From: an uncultured Eubacteriales bacterium
GTDB lineage: Bacteria; Bacillota_A; Clostridia; Christensenellales; Aristaeellaceae
Direction: 5' to 3'
NCBI GenBank assembly: GCA_944333375.1
Contig: CALVKX010000030.1
Location: 1 to 13,559, forward strand
Length of the DNA stretch: 13,559 nt
Shown: positions 1 through 6,460 of the stretch, one piece after another
Numbering within the stretch: the first letter of the stretch is position 1
Layout: each line of letters starts with the position of its first letter
Program-made: the position numbers and the translations under genes
The notes under the pieces: generated by a model
What the model was told of the DNA's origin: nothing
What the model saw: the letters and a program-made list of their open reading frames with translations, nothing else
Database searches by the model: none

Positions 1-972
1 TTCTTCCAGTCCCCCAGCCTCGAGGCCACCTTTGGCGGCGGCGAGGCCAACGTCAGCGTTTCCCTGGCCAACTACGGCATGGAAACCGCGTTCGTGACCG
101 TCCTGCCAAAAAACGATATCGGCCAGGCCTGCCTGCGGGAGCTGCGCGGCTTCGGGGTGGACGTGTCCAACATCGTCCTGCGGGACGGCCGCATGGGGAT
201 TTATTTCCTGGAAACCGGCGCCGTGCAGCGCCCCAGCAAGGTCATCTATGACCGCGCGGGCAGCGCCATCTGCGAGGCCAGGCCCGGCGACATCGACTGG
301 AAAAAGGCCTTTGCGGGCGCCACCTGGTTCCACCTCACCGGCATCACGCCCGCCATCAGCCAGGGCGCCGCGGATTTGAGCCTGGAGGCGGTCAAAACCG
401 CCAAGGAGCTGGGCCTGCATGTGAGCTGCGACCTCAACTACCGCAAGAACCTCTGGAAATACGGCAAGACCGCCGATCAGGTCATGACCGAGCTGGTCAA
501 ATATGTAGACACCGTCATCGCCAACGAGGAGGACTTCCAGAAGTCCCTTCTGCTCAAGGCCGAGAGCGCGCACTCCGTGGAGGAGGGCGAGCTCAACATC
601 GAGCAGTACAAGGCCATCGCCCGGCTTGCCATGGACACATATCCCAACATCAGTCGCGTGGCCATCACGCTTCGCGAGTCCAAGAGCGCCAACCACAACG
701 ACTGGAGCGCCTGCCTCTACAACGGCAGGGACTTCTTCCTCAGCCGCAAGTACCGCATTACCGACATCGTGGACCGCGTGGGCGGCGGCGACAGCTTCGG
801 CGGCGGTCTGATCTACGGCCTGAACACCTACGGGGACGAAAAGACCGCGCTGGAGTTCGCCGTGGCGGCCAGCTGCCTCAAGCATACCATCGGCGGCGAC
901 TTCAACCGCGTGAGCGTTTCCGAGGTTGAAAGCCTGATGAAGGGTAGCGGAAGCGGCAGGGTGCAGCGTTAA
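1..972 (+). CDS. kdgK: PfkB-family carbohydrate kinase, probably 2-dehydro-3-deoxygluconokinase (5'-truncated by window edge)
   Basis: The reading frame is open from base 1, so the true start lies outside the window. About 20 N-terminal residues are probably missing and 323 residues are present. Near the visible N-terminus is the PfkB sugar-site motif GGGEANV. Near the C-terminus is the signature [12 protein letters not shown], whose Asp (in GGGDSF) is the catalytic base and whose Gly-rich turn forms the anion hole. The motifs [16 protein letters not shown] and [11 protein letters not shown] fit the KDG-kinase branch. These enzymes phosphorylate 2-keto-3-deoxygluconate with ATP in the cytosol, feeding KDPG aldolase in hexuronate catabolism. 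Substrate is inferred from similarity only; another PfkB sugar kinase is possible. Codon use is G+C-rich like the distal housekeeping genes. A strong terminator follows 17 bases after the stop. Confidence 0.85.
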   Translation, partial: FFQSPSLEATFGGGEANVSVSLANYGMETAFVTVLPKNDIGQACLRELRGFGVDVSNIVLRDGRMGIYFLETGAVQRPSKVIYDRAGSAICEARPGDIDWKKAFAGATWFHLTGITPAISQGAADLSLEAVKTAKELGLHVSCDLNYRKNLWKYGKTADQVMTELVKYVDTVIANEEDFQKSLLLKAESAHSVEEGELNIEQYKAIARLAMDTYPNISRVAITLRESKSANHNDWSACLYNGRDFFLSRKYRITDIVDRVGGGDSFGGGLIYGLNTYGDEKTALEFAVAASCLKHTIGGDFNRVSVSEVESLMKGSGSGRVQR

Positions 973-989
973 CCAATCTGTCTGGAACG

Positions 990-1021
990 ACGGGGCGGAG
1001 ATGGATCTCCGCCCCGTTTTT
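990..1021 (+). terminator. Intrinsic terminator of the sugar kinase gene
   Basis: A perfect inverted repeat has arms CGGGGCGGAGAT (991-1002) and ATCTCCGCCCCG (1005-1016) and is followed by TTTTT at 1017-1021. With a realistic loop the stem is about 10-11 G+C-rich base pairs. It lies just after the kinase stop codon and points in the same direction. Confidence 0.93.
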
Positions 1022-1023
1022 GA

Positions 1024-1359
1024 TATGAAAAAACCCTCCCCCAAGAGGGGAGGGCACAGCTTGTCGACAAAGTACGGGGTGCAGGGGGAGGATCATCAGT
1101 TGCTCAATCATTCACGCTTCCCTTCGGCGCCACAGGGCTGACGCTTCTCTACGCGCCTGCTGGGGTTTGGGTTAGAGCCCCAAAGCCTTATATCGCACCA
1201 TTTCTTGTGAGCATTGTAAGCGCCCCAAGGATGCAAGAAACGTGGCTTTCCCCAAAAAAGGAGTTTTTCAATGGCCTGAGCCAGATAGCAGTTAGCTATC
1301 CGGCCGATTTCCTAGTTGCGCAATGTGTCCTAACAGCACATTACTACGATTGGTAAAAT
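1024..1359 (+). other. Gene-poor segment with a 111-codon open frame lacking a convincing start
   Basis: No recognised gene is present. One + frame stays open from 1024 to the TAA at 1354-1356. It reads through the hairpin repeat and ends ...TAHYYDW. Its only internal ATG is at 1231 (41 codons, ending at 1356), with no clear ribosome binding site. An ATG at 1025 with a downstream A-run is one frame off; a single extra A would join it to the long frame. A short palindrome, TTGTCGACAA, lies at 1061-1070. The open frame may be a decayed or dispersed repeat sequence, a broken small gene, or chance. Composition falls between the G+C-rich kinase and the AT-rich island, and turns AT-rich after about 1345. 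Confidence 0.45.
1029..1056 (-). repeat. 28-bp hairpin direct repeat, left copy (terminator-like on the - strand)
   Basis: Arms CCCTCCCC (1034-1041) and GGGGAGGG (1047-1054) enclose loop CAAGA. They are preceded by a run of A, which on the - strand gives a stem followed by a U-run, the form of an intrinsic terminator. All 28 bases from AAAAA through the trailing CA are identical to 5458-5485. No - strand gene ends just upstream of this copy, so as a terminator it has no obvious client here. It is either a duplicated copy of the rpsI terminator or one member of a dispersed terminator-like repeat family. Confidence 0.85.
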
Positions 1360-1380
1360 ATTTTTACGTTTGGTTAATAT
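1345..1380 (+). promoter_or_regulatory. Tandem direct repeat upstream of the RM promoter, candidate regulator site
   Basis: Two related boxes, TACGATTGGTAAA (1345-1357) and TACGTTTGGTTAA (1365-1377), match at 11 of 13 positions and are spaced exactly 20 bp, about two helical turns, just upstream of the -35 element. The second box runs into TTAATATATATTGA (1374-1387), an imperfect palindrome overlapping the -35. They are candidate sites for the HTH protein encoded at 2290-2520. Caution: the first box coincides with the end of the 1024-1356 open frame, and the short AT-rich match could be chance. Confidence 0.35.
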
Positions 1381-1383
1381 ATA

Positions 1384-1412
1384 TTGACGGCTGTTGAATG
1401 GTATGTTATATT
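1384..1412 (+). promoter_or_regulatory. Sigma-A-type promoter of the methyltransferase operon
   Basis: -35 TTGACG (1384-1389), a 17-base spacer, and -10 TATATT (1407-1412). Transcription would start near 1419, giving a short leader before the ribosome binding site AAGGGGG (1421-1427). Confidence 0.8.
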
Positions 1413-1435
1413 AATCAAGCAAGGGGGATTTGCTT

Positions 1436-2293
1436 ATGAGTACATTACCTATTAATACAATTATCAATGGTGAGTGCGTATCCGAAATGAAGAAATTGCC
1501 GAACTCTTGCATTGATTTAATTATTGCAGATCCGCCTTATAATCTTTCCAAGGGCGGAGAATGGAAATGGGATAATAGTGTAGAGCTACAGGGCATGGGT
1601 GGTAACTGGAATAAAGCGATGCAAAAATGGGATGACTTTACACTTGAATCCTACATGGCATTTACTAAAGTATGGCTTGCTGAAGCCAAGAGAATACTTA
1701 AGCCGACTGGCTCTATGTGGATCTTCGGTACATATCATAATATGGGTGTTATTAATGTCACCTGTCAAATGCTTGGTATTGAAATTATCAACGAAGTTAT
1801 CTGGTATAAAAGAAATGCCTTTCCTAACCTGGCTGGGAGAAGATTAACCGCAAGCCATGAAACAATTCTATGGTGTAACAAAGGAGGAAAGAAAAGAGAA
1901 TATTTTTTTGATTATGAGTATTCAAAAGATGGCGATTTTTCTTATGATAGCTTAAAGTCTGCCGGGAAGCAAATGCGAACTGTATGGGATATATCTAACA
2001 ACAAAGAAAAAAGTGAGCTTATATACGGTAAACACCCGACACAAAAGCCAATTAGAATCCTAAAGAGAATAATCAAATTAGCTTCAAGTGAGGGTGATAT
2101 TATGCTCACCCCGTTTTCAGGCTCTGGAAGCGAGTGCGTTGCCGCCAAAATGACCGGAAGAAATTATATTGGAATTGAACTTGATAACTCATATTGTGAG
2201 ATTGCAAGAACCCGCTTAGCTCACGTCAAGGAAAACGAGGATCAATTGGGTCAGCTCAGGTTGAATCTATATCAAGGTGGTATTGCAAAATGA
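1436..2293 (+). CDS. Beta-class (DPPY) DNA adenine methyltransferase of the RM module
   Basis: 285 residues. Catalytic motif IV DPPY is near the N-terminus (residues 32-35). The AdoMet-binding FxGxG motif I is near the C-terminus (FSGSG, 227-231), followed by IGIEL with acidic Glu248. This order (IV, target recognition, KHPTQKP, I) is the beta class, and DPPY with this architecture predicts N6-adenine methylation. Overall layout resembles DpnA-type enzymes, but the target sequence cannot be read from it. Motif I is LTPFSGSG, where the family usually has Asp before PF (position 225 is Thr). I chose ATG 1436, 8 bases after AAGGGGG; an upstream TTG at 1430 would leave too little spacing. It is the first gene of the operon and overlaps the regulator start by 4 bases (ATGA). 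Codons are AT-rich, unlike the flanking genes. Confidence 0.92.
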   Translation: MSTLPINTIINGECVSEMKKLPNSCIDLIIADPPYNLSKGGEWKWDNSVELQGMGGNWNKAMQKWDDFTLESYMAFTKVWLAEAKRILKPTGSMWIFGTYHNMGVINVTCQMLGIEIINEVIWYKRNAFPNLAGRRLTASHETILWCNKGGKKREYFFDYEYSKDGDFSYDSLKSAGKQMRTVWDISNNKEKSELIYGKHPTQKPIRILKRIIKLASSEGDIMLTPFSGSGSECVAAKMTGRNYIGIELDNSYCEIARTRLAHVKENEDQLGQLRLNLYQGGIAK

Positions 2294-2520
2294 AAAGTTT
2301 AATTCTAAATGAGAAAGAACTTCGAAAAAAAATGATTGATTTGGATATTAAAACCATCAATGAGTTGGCCACAAAGTCTGGTGTATCTAAACCTACAATA
2401 TATGAATATATAAATGGAAAATCTCCGCTTTCTGCGGCATTTATCCGTTTGTGCGATTATCTAAATGTTAAGCCGCATGAAATTTTAGTAGAATCCGAAA
2501 CAATATCCACGGAGGAATGA
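2290..2520 (+). CDS. Cro/C1 (XRE)-type HTH regulator of the RM module
   Basis: 76 residues. The helix-turn-helix spans about residues 22-44 (NELATKSGVSKPTIYEY), followed by INGKSPLSAAFIRLCDYLNVKPHEIL, a typical fourth and fifth helix of small XRE proteins. Size and location inside an RM operon suggest a controller (C-type) protein or a repressor of the methyltransferase promoter. This role is inference, and no classic GACT-type C-box was seen. The start ATG overlaps the preceding stop (ATGA), indicating translational coupling, and AAGGTGG (2274-2280) lies 9 bases upstream. It sits between the two methyltransferases, an unusual place, since C genes usually precede the nuclease gene. The nuclease here is on the other strand. 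Confidence 0.85.
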   Translation: MKSLILNEKELRKKMIDLDIKTINELATKSGVSKPTIYEYINGKSPLSAAFIRLCDYLNVKPHEILVESETISTEE

Positions 2521-2521
2521 A

Positions 2522-3325
2522 ATGCTCAAGCCCGTTATCAAGTGGAGTGGCAGCAAGCGTAGCCAATCTGCAATAATAAAAGAATACTTGCCTGCTCAAT
2601 TTAATAGATACTATGAACCATTCGTTGGCGGCGGATCTATGTTATATGCTATTAATCCCTCGGATGCTGTTTGTGGAGATGTTTGCGTCCCGTTAATTGG
2701 CTTGTGGAATGAAATTAAAAACGATCCAATCGAATTGTCCGAATCATATCGACTTCGCTGGATGAGATTACAAACAGAAGGATATCAGGCATATTATTCT
2801 ATTAGAGATGACTTTAACAAAAATCGTTCCCCCCAAGACCTGCTGTTTCTATCCAGAACGTGTGTTAATGGTCTAATTCGCTTTAATGCGAATGGCGATT
2901 TTAACAATTCCTTACATCATACTCGCCCCGGCATTTCTCCTGACGGCTTGAAAAAGATAATTTTGGATTGGTCAAAACACATTCAAGGTACGGAATTTAT
3001 GGCTGCTGACTATACTATTACAACTGAAAGCGCCAAAGCGGGCGATCTAATATATTTAGATCCTCCGTATTTTCATACGAAGGGTCGTTATTATGGCACT
3101 ATAAATTTTGACACTTTTCTTACTTATCTGGAACAGTTGAACCGCAAAGATATTAAATATATGCTCTCTTTTGATGGTATCAGAGGAGAAGATGATTTTA
3201 CGGTTGAGTTACCAAAAGAATTATATAAGCGACATGAGTTTATTCCATCAGGCAATTCCAGTTTCAAAAAAGTCATGGACAAAAAAAGTGTCCAAGTTTT
3301 AGAATCACTGTATCTCAATTGGTAG
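2522..3325 (+). CDS. Alpha-class Dam-like DNA adenine methyltransferase
   Basis: 267 residues, the usual size for Dam/DpnM-type enzymes. Motifs run in alpha-class order: motif X KWSGSKRS (residues 7-14), AdoMet-binding motif I YEPFVGGGS (31-39), a recognition region containing RTCVNGLIRFN, then catalytic motif IV DPPY (180-183). It should transfer a methyl group from AdoMet to the N6 of adenine. The NGLIRFNANGDFN block aligns with the Dam family, but the HHTRPGISP extension differs from GATC-specific Dam, so GATC cannot be assumed. It starts 1 base after the regulator stop; GGAGGA (2511-2516) sits 5 bases before the ATG. It presumably protects host DNA from the nuclease encoded opposite. Its stop is 1 base from the convergent nuclease stop, with no terminator between. 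Confidence 0.92.
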   Translation: MLKPVIKWSGSKRSQSAIIKEYLPAQFNRYYEPFVGGGSMLYAINPSDAVCGDVCVPLIGLWNEIKNDPIELSESYRLRWMRLQTEGYQAYYSIRDDFNKNRSPQDLLFLSRTCVNGLIRFNANGDFNNSLHHTRPGISPDGLKKIILDWSKHIQGTEFMAADYTITTESAKAGDLIYLDPPYFHTKGRYYGTINFDTFLTYLEQLNRKDIKYMLSFDGIRGEDDFTVELPKELYKRHEFIPSGNSSFKKVMDKKSVQVLESLYLNW

Positions 3326-3326
3326 A

Positions 3327-5366
3327 TTAGAAAACAGTTATATCGGGGAATCCACTTTCTTCAATCTTTTCACAAATAAATCCTTTTAAAACTTCTGCCC
3401 TATGGGTAGCGGCAACAATTTCGATTTCCCACCCGTGTTCAACAGGCTCCATGATAAACAGCATATCGCAATTGCTTCGTTCGAAAACAATGCGGTTTTT
3501 TTGTGCGGATCCTCGTAGGTAAGCTGCAGCAGAAACGATTTTAAATGCATCAAAGTCAACGAAGCTTTCCGATCGAACCCATTCTTGAGTACGAGGAAAA
3601 AACCGTCTTTCCACGTTGGGAATATAATCCATCAGATTGCGGATATAGTTTACAAGTCCTTCTCCAACATTTTCTTCCAAATCAAAAGAACGTTCCTTTG
3701 ATTCAATAGAAAGCAGAACGGGACGTTCAAATACCCCAAACAGTTCCAAAACATGGTCAGGGCGTTTGCCCTCAATCTCTTCGCTCACACGAGGCAAGGA
3801 TAACCAGCGTACTTCATAGTCTCCATAAAGAACAGAAAGTCCACTCCAATCGCCACCAGGAGGATTACACATCCCCTCAAAACAAAATTTGCGAAGCAGA
3901 TGCGAAAAGAGAAAATGAATTCCTGTATCAACATCATCCTCGTGGAAAGATTGTGGAATGCTTGAAAAAACATTCTGTGTTAAGCCATCTTCATCAGGAC
4001 ATTGTATATAGCGCTCTTTCAATTCGGAAGTGTCTAAAAGAATCTCCCCATTGTAAGGATGCCTGGCAAGTATGGGAACATCAAGCGCAACAAAATTGCT
4101 CAAGGCAAGGATAGATCGCCAAAAGCCACTGGAACCCGCAAGACGTTCTGGATTTTCAATAAGTGCATTGAAATTGCGTTCAATAACCGGTCCGTAAATA
4201 TAAGTCATCACTTCTGTATCGGTAGAAGTAAGCATAGCAGCTAATGGAAGGATTCCTCTATCGGGTCGGTTGTCATCACCTCTCGGCTTAAACCCTTTAA
4301 TCATACATAGGATTAAGTCAGAATGGTTGGAAGCAATTCTATCAAGTACTGCATTATCATAATTTGGGTAGAGACGGTATATCCCATCCGCCAATCTCCG
4401 CCTGTTTGCAGCGGGAATGATTCCAAAAGGAAGATCTCTGGATGCCAATCCAACGCTAAGACTTTCTACCAAATCAAGAAGTTCAGCAGAGCAACCGTGA
4501 TGTCCTTTTGTGGTAATGGTTTTTCGGAAATTGAAGACCGAATTCTCCAACGAAAATCGCACTATTCCCTGTTGAGATTCGTACAATTGCCTCCACTGTG
4601 CCGGTGTAAAATTTGTAGCTGGACGAGAGCCGCTTGCAAGAAATAGAACAACATTAAAATTCTTTTGAAGAATAACTTCTTCCTCGTTGCGGGTATCGAA
4701 GCCGCACATCCGCTTAACAATGTAGCGAGAAAGTTCTCCCTCTGCAAAATTATTCTCATCGAAATTTCTTAATGAACGATCAAGATCTTTGTCAAATTCT
4801 TCTGAACGGACATAAACTTGAGCAACAAAATTCTTGGTTTCTCGTGAAAAGCTAATATAACTATATGGAACAGCAGGATTTGGAAAACGAAGAGCTTTTC
4901 TTTTTCGAGTGCGGCTGTCCAATTCATATTTTACAAAGTCTACAATGTACAGATACGGACATCCTGTACGTCCTGTAGAGAAAGCACGTCCACTTCGTTG
5001 CCATGCTTGATTTCCAGCTTGCAGGGCGCTGCAAAACTCAATCCCACAAAGAATAGTTTCCAGCGCATCTTCTACACAAGTAACAACAGCATCCGGCGTT
5101 TCATCAAGAAAGCTACCGCTATTTTTGAGACCTGCAAAGATATTGCCTTTCCATCTTCTACGACCTGCCTTGTTAAAGCCCGGAAGCAGTTCCAACTGCC
5201 ATTCGAAATGGCGACCCAAATAATCAAATCTTATCTTGTAAACAATGGTGGACGGTGATATCAAGGAAATTTCAATTGACGACGGGTCCGTTTCATCTAA
5301 AATTAGACTGGTGATTCGCTCACACTCTACAATGTTGTCTCCATGTATTCTAAATATTTTTGGCAT
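3327..5366 (-). CDS. Large putative restriction endonuclease (C-terminal PD-(D/E)XK signature)
   Basis: 679 residues; I do not recognise the subfamily. Near the C-terminus, RPDH (Asp537) is followed 17 residues later by the beta-strand VLLSIESK (Glu555, Lys557). This is the PD-(D/E)XK metal-binding geometry of many restriction nucleases. About 530 residues precede it. They include a conserved-looking segment around WQRSGRAFSTGRTGCPYLY and could hold DNA recognition or an additional domain, but no ATPase (Walker), HNH or helicase motif was seen, arguing against Type I, III or McrB partners. The context of two adenine methyltransferases makes it the likely cognate nuclease of a Type II-like system; this is inference. 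ATG 5366 has AGGGGG at 5374-5379 and its own extended -10 promoter. AT-rich codon use matches the methyltransferases, so the three genes probably travelled together. Confidence 0.75.
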   Translation of the reverse strand: MPKIFRIHGDNIVECERITSLILDETDPSSIEISLISPSTIVYKIRFDYLGRHFEWQLELLPGFNKAGRRRWKGNIFAGLKNSGSFLDETPDAVVTCVEDALETILCGIEFCSALQAGNQAWQRSGRAFSTGRTGCPYLYIVDFVKYELDSRTRKRKALRFPNPAVPYSYISFSRETKNFVAQVYVRSEEFDKDLDRSLRNFDENNFAEGELSRYIVKRMCGFDTRNEEEVILQKNFNVVLFLASGSRPATNFTPAQWRQLYESQQGIVRFSLENSVFNFRKTITTKGHHGCSAELLDLVESLSVGLASRDLPFGIIPAANRRRLADGIYRLYPNYDNAVLDRIASNHSDLILCMIKGFKPRGDDNRPDRGILPLAAMLTSTDTEVMTYIYGPVIERNFNALIENPERLAGSSGFWRSILALSNFVALDVPILARHPYNGEILLDTSELKERYIQCPDEDGLTQNVFSSIPQSFHEDDVDTGIHFLFSHLLRKFCFEGMCNPPGGDWSGLSVLYGDYEVRWLSLPRVSEEIEGKRPDHVLELFGVFERPVLLSIESKERSFDLEENVGEGLVNYIRNLMDYIPNVERRFFPRTQEWVRSESFVDFDAFKIVSAAAYLRGSAQKNRIVFERSNCDMLFIMEPVEHGWEIEIVAATHRAEVLKGFICEKIEESGFPDITVF

Positions 5367-5413
5367 AAAGCAACCCCCTGCCGAAATATAATTCGTAAGG
5401 CTATATAGAAATA

Positions 5414-5422
5414 ATTATAGCA
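5414..5422 (-). promoter_or_regulatory. Extended -10 promoter of the putative nuclease gene
   Basis: On the - strand the sequence reads TGCTATAAT: a perfect -10 TATAAT (5414-5419) with an upstream TGN extension (5420-5422). No good -35 lies at 16-18 bases, which is acceptable for extended -10 promoters. Transcription would start near 5407. Between the start and the ribosome binding site is CGAAATATAATTCG (5382-5395), with mirrored CGAA/TTCG ends, a weak operator candidate. Confidence 0.65.
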
Positions 5423-5457
5423 TATTTCGACAAGAATTGAGAAAAATCTTCACCAAG

Positions 5458-5485
5458 AAAAACCCTCCCCCAAGAGGGGAGGGCA
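5458..5485 (-). terminator. Terminator of rplM-rpsI; right copy of the 28-bp hairpin repeat
   Basis: Reading the - strand after the rpsI stop, CCCTCCCC, loop TCTTG, GGGGAGGG is followed by TTTTT. The stem arms lie at 5463-5470 and 5476-5483. It begins 15 bases after the rpsI stop, the normal place for that operon's terminator. The same 28 bases occur at 1029-1056. Confidence 0.9.
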
Positions 5486-5500
5486 GCATATACGGGAAAA

Positions 5501-5893
5501 TCAGCGCTTGCTGAACTGCGGAGCGCGACGGGCGGCCTTGAGGCCGTATTTCTTGCGCTCCTTCATGCGCGGGTCGCGGGTGAGGAAGCCGGCCTTCTTG
5601 AGGGCTTCGCGCAGGTCGGGATTGGCCTTAATCAGCGCACGGCTGATGCCGTGGCGGATCGCGCCGGCCTGGCCGCTGAGGCCGCCGCCGCGAACGTTGA
5701 CAAGGATGTCCATGTCGCCGCCCGCCTTGGTGAGCTCCAGGGGCTGGCGGACCGTCATCTTGAGGGTCTCCAGACCGAAATACTCATCCAGATCGCGCTT
5801 GTTAATCAGGATCTTACCGTCGCCGGCGACCAAACGGACACGGGCGATGGCCGTCTTACGACGTCCCACGGCATTGTACTCAACTTTCGCCAT
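5501..5893 (-). CDS. rpsI: 30S ribosomal protein S9
   Basis: 130 residues, the normal bacterial length. The N-terminal [15 protein letters not shown] and the C-terminal tail ending APQFSKR are hallmarks of S9; the basic tail reaches toward the tRNA in the ribosomal P site. ATG 5893 is preceded by GGAAGGAG with about 8 bases spacing. It follows rplM by 23 bases, the nearly universal L13-S9 pair, and ends at the terminator at 5458-5485. There is nothing abnormal in the protein. G+C-rich codons mark the return to native chromosome after the AT-rich island. Confidence 0.98.
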   Translation of the reverse strand: MAKVEYNAVGRRKTAIARVRLVAGDGKILINKRDLDEYFGLETLKMTVRQPLELTKAGGDMDILVNVRGGGLSGQAGAIRHGISRALIKANPDLREALKKAGFLTRDPRMKERKKYGLKAARRAPQFSKR

Positions 5894-5916
5894 TTTGTTT
5901 CGCTCCTTCCGTGTCC

Positions 5917-6348
5917 TTACTTGATGACCAGCGTCTCGGGCTGCTGAGCGGCATGCTCATGCTCCGCGCCGGCATAGACCTTGAGCTTCTTGGCCATCTT
6001 GCGGCCCAGAGGTCCCTTGGGCAGCATGCCGATGATGGCGTGCTGGATAACAAACTCGGGCTTCTCATTGAGAAGGCGGCGGTAGGGGGTCTCGCTCAGG
6101 CCGCCCGGAAAACCGCTGTGCTTATAGTAGATCTTCTGGTCCAGCTTCTTGCCGGTCAGAATGACCTTGTCCGCGTTGATGACGATCACGTAGTCGCCGG
6201 TGTCCACATGAGGCGTATAGGTAGGCTTGTTCTTGCCGCGCAGGATGCTGGCGACCTGGCTGGCCAGGCGGCCCAGCACAACGCCCTCGGCATCCACGAT
6301 GTACCATTTGCGCTGTACATCGGAGGCTTTTGCCATGTAGGTATTCAA
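5917..6348 (-). CDS. rplM: 50S ribosomal protein L13 (TTG start)
   Basis: 143 residues when started at TTG 6346-6348 ([16 protein letters not shown]...). This start has AAGGAGG (6357-6363) 8 bases upstream and gives the standard L13 length. The frame is open farther upstream (to 6408), but that would run through the leader hairpin. Conserved L13 blocks are [49 protein letters not shown] and [20 protein letters not shown]13 is an early-assembling protein of the large subunit. It is first gene of the operon with rpsI and is transcribed from the promoter at 6461-6489. The C-terminal tail ([14 protein letters not shown]) is ordinary. Confidence 0.97.
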   Translation of the reverse strand: MNTYMAKASDVQRKWYIVDAEGVVLGRLASQVASILRGKNKPTYTPHVDTGDYVIVINADKVILTGKKLDQKIYYKHSGFPGGLSETPYRRLLNEKPEFVIQHAIIGMLPKGPLGRKMAKKLKVYAGAEHEHAAQQPETLVIK

Positions 6349-6356
6349 CTCGGTGT

Positions 6357-6412
6357 CCTCCTTCAGGGGCTTGTGTCTTTTGCGGCATTTGATGGTCAGC
6401 AAACGCACGCGG
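6357..6412 (-). promoter_or_regulatory. L13-leader-like structured 5' UTR of rplM
   Basis: In the rplM transcript, GTGCGTTTGC (6401-6410 region) can pair with GCAAAAGACAC (6373-6383 region) across a loop beginning TGACCATCAA, just before the ribosome binding site. This matches the general form of the Firmicute L13 leader, a hairpin of GTG-TTTTGC/GCAAAA-CAC type thought to let L13 control its own operon. Assignment is from remembered pattern and position, not from a covariance-model search. Confidence 0.6.
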
Positions 6413-6460
6413 GTTCCAATAGCGATCCGGGGCTGGCGGAGTCTATTGATGCCAACGGCT

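Larger units (their letters stand above)
1360..5457. other. AT-rich restriction-modification island
   Basis: Base composition and codon use change abruptly from G+C-rich (third-position G/C) to AT-rich for the four genes here, and revert at rpsI. The genes are two DNA methyltransferases, an HTH regulator and a PD-(D/E)XK protein. The block sits between two chromosomal genes that would otherwise be convergent neighbours (the sugar kinase and rpsI) and is bracketed by copies of a 28-bp hairpin repeat. No integrase, transposase or tRNA attachment site is visible. Horizontal acquisition is inferred from composition, content and position; the exact left end could lie anywhere from about 1029 to 1360. 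Confidence 0.8.

Noticed and set aside
902..1111. 69-codon - strand open frame across the kinase 3' end
   Set aside because: It reads through the kinase terminator and the hairpin repeat and overlaps a solid + strand gene; no supporting start signal.
1340..1430. Classic C-protein box (GACT...AGTC) upstream of the RM operon
   Set aside because: No such motif was found; only the TACGWTTGGTWAA tandem repeat is present and is reported with low confidence.
1436..5366. Assigning the module as a DpnII (GATC) system
   Set aside because: The two methyltransferase classes fit, but the nuclease is 679 residues, far longer than DpnII, and the Dam-like recognition region differs from GATC enzymes, so specificity is left open.
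3327..5366. Nuclease as a McrBC, Type I or Type III subunit
   Set aside because: No Walker A/B, helicase motifs or AAA+ partner, and no specificity subunit, is present in the locus.
1029..5485. CRISPR array or phage attachment sites formed by the 28-bp repeat
   Set aside because: Only two copies exist, over 4 kb apart, each a self-complementary hairpin; no cas genes, integrase or tRNA gene is present.
5917..6408. 163-residue version of L13
   Set aside because: The extra N-terminus is encoded by the leader hairpin and ribosome binding site; TTG 6348 gives the family length.
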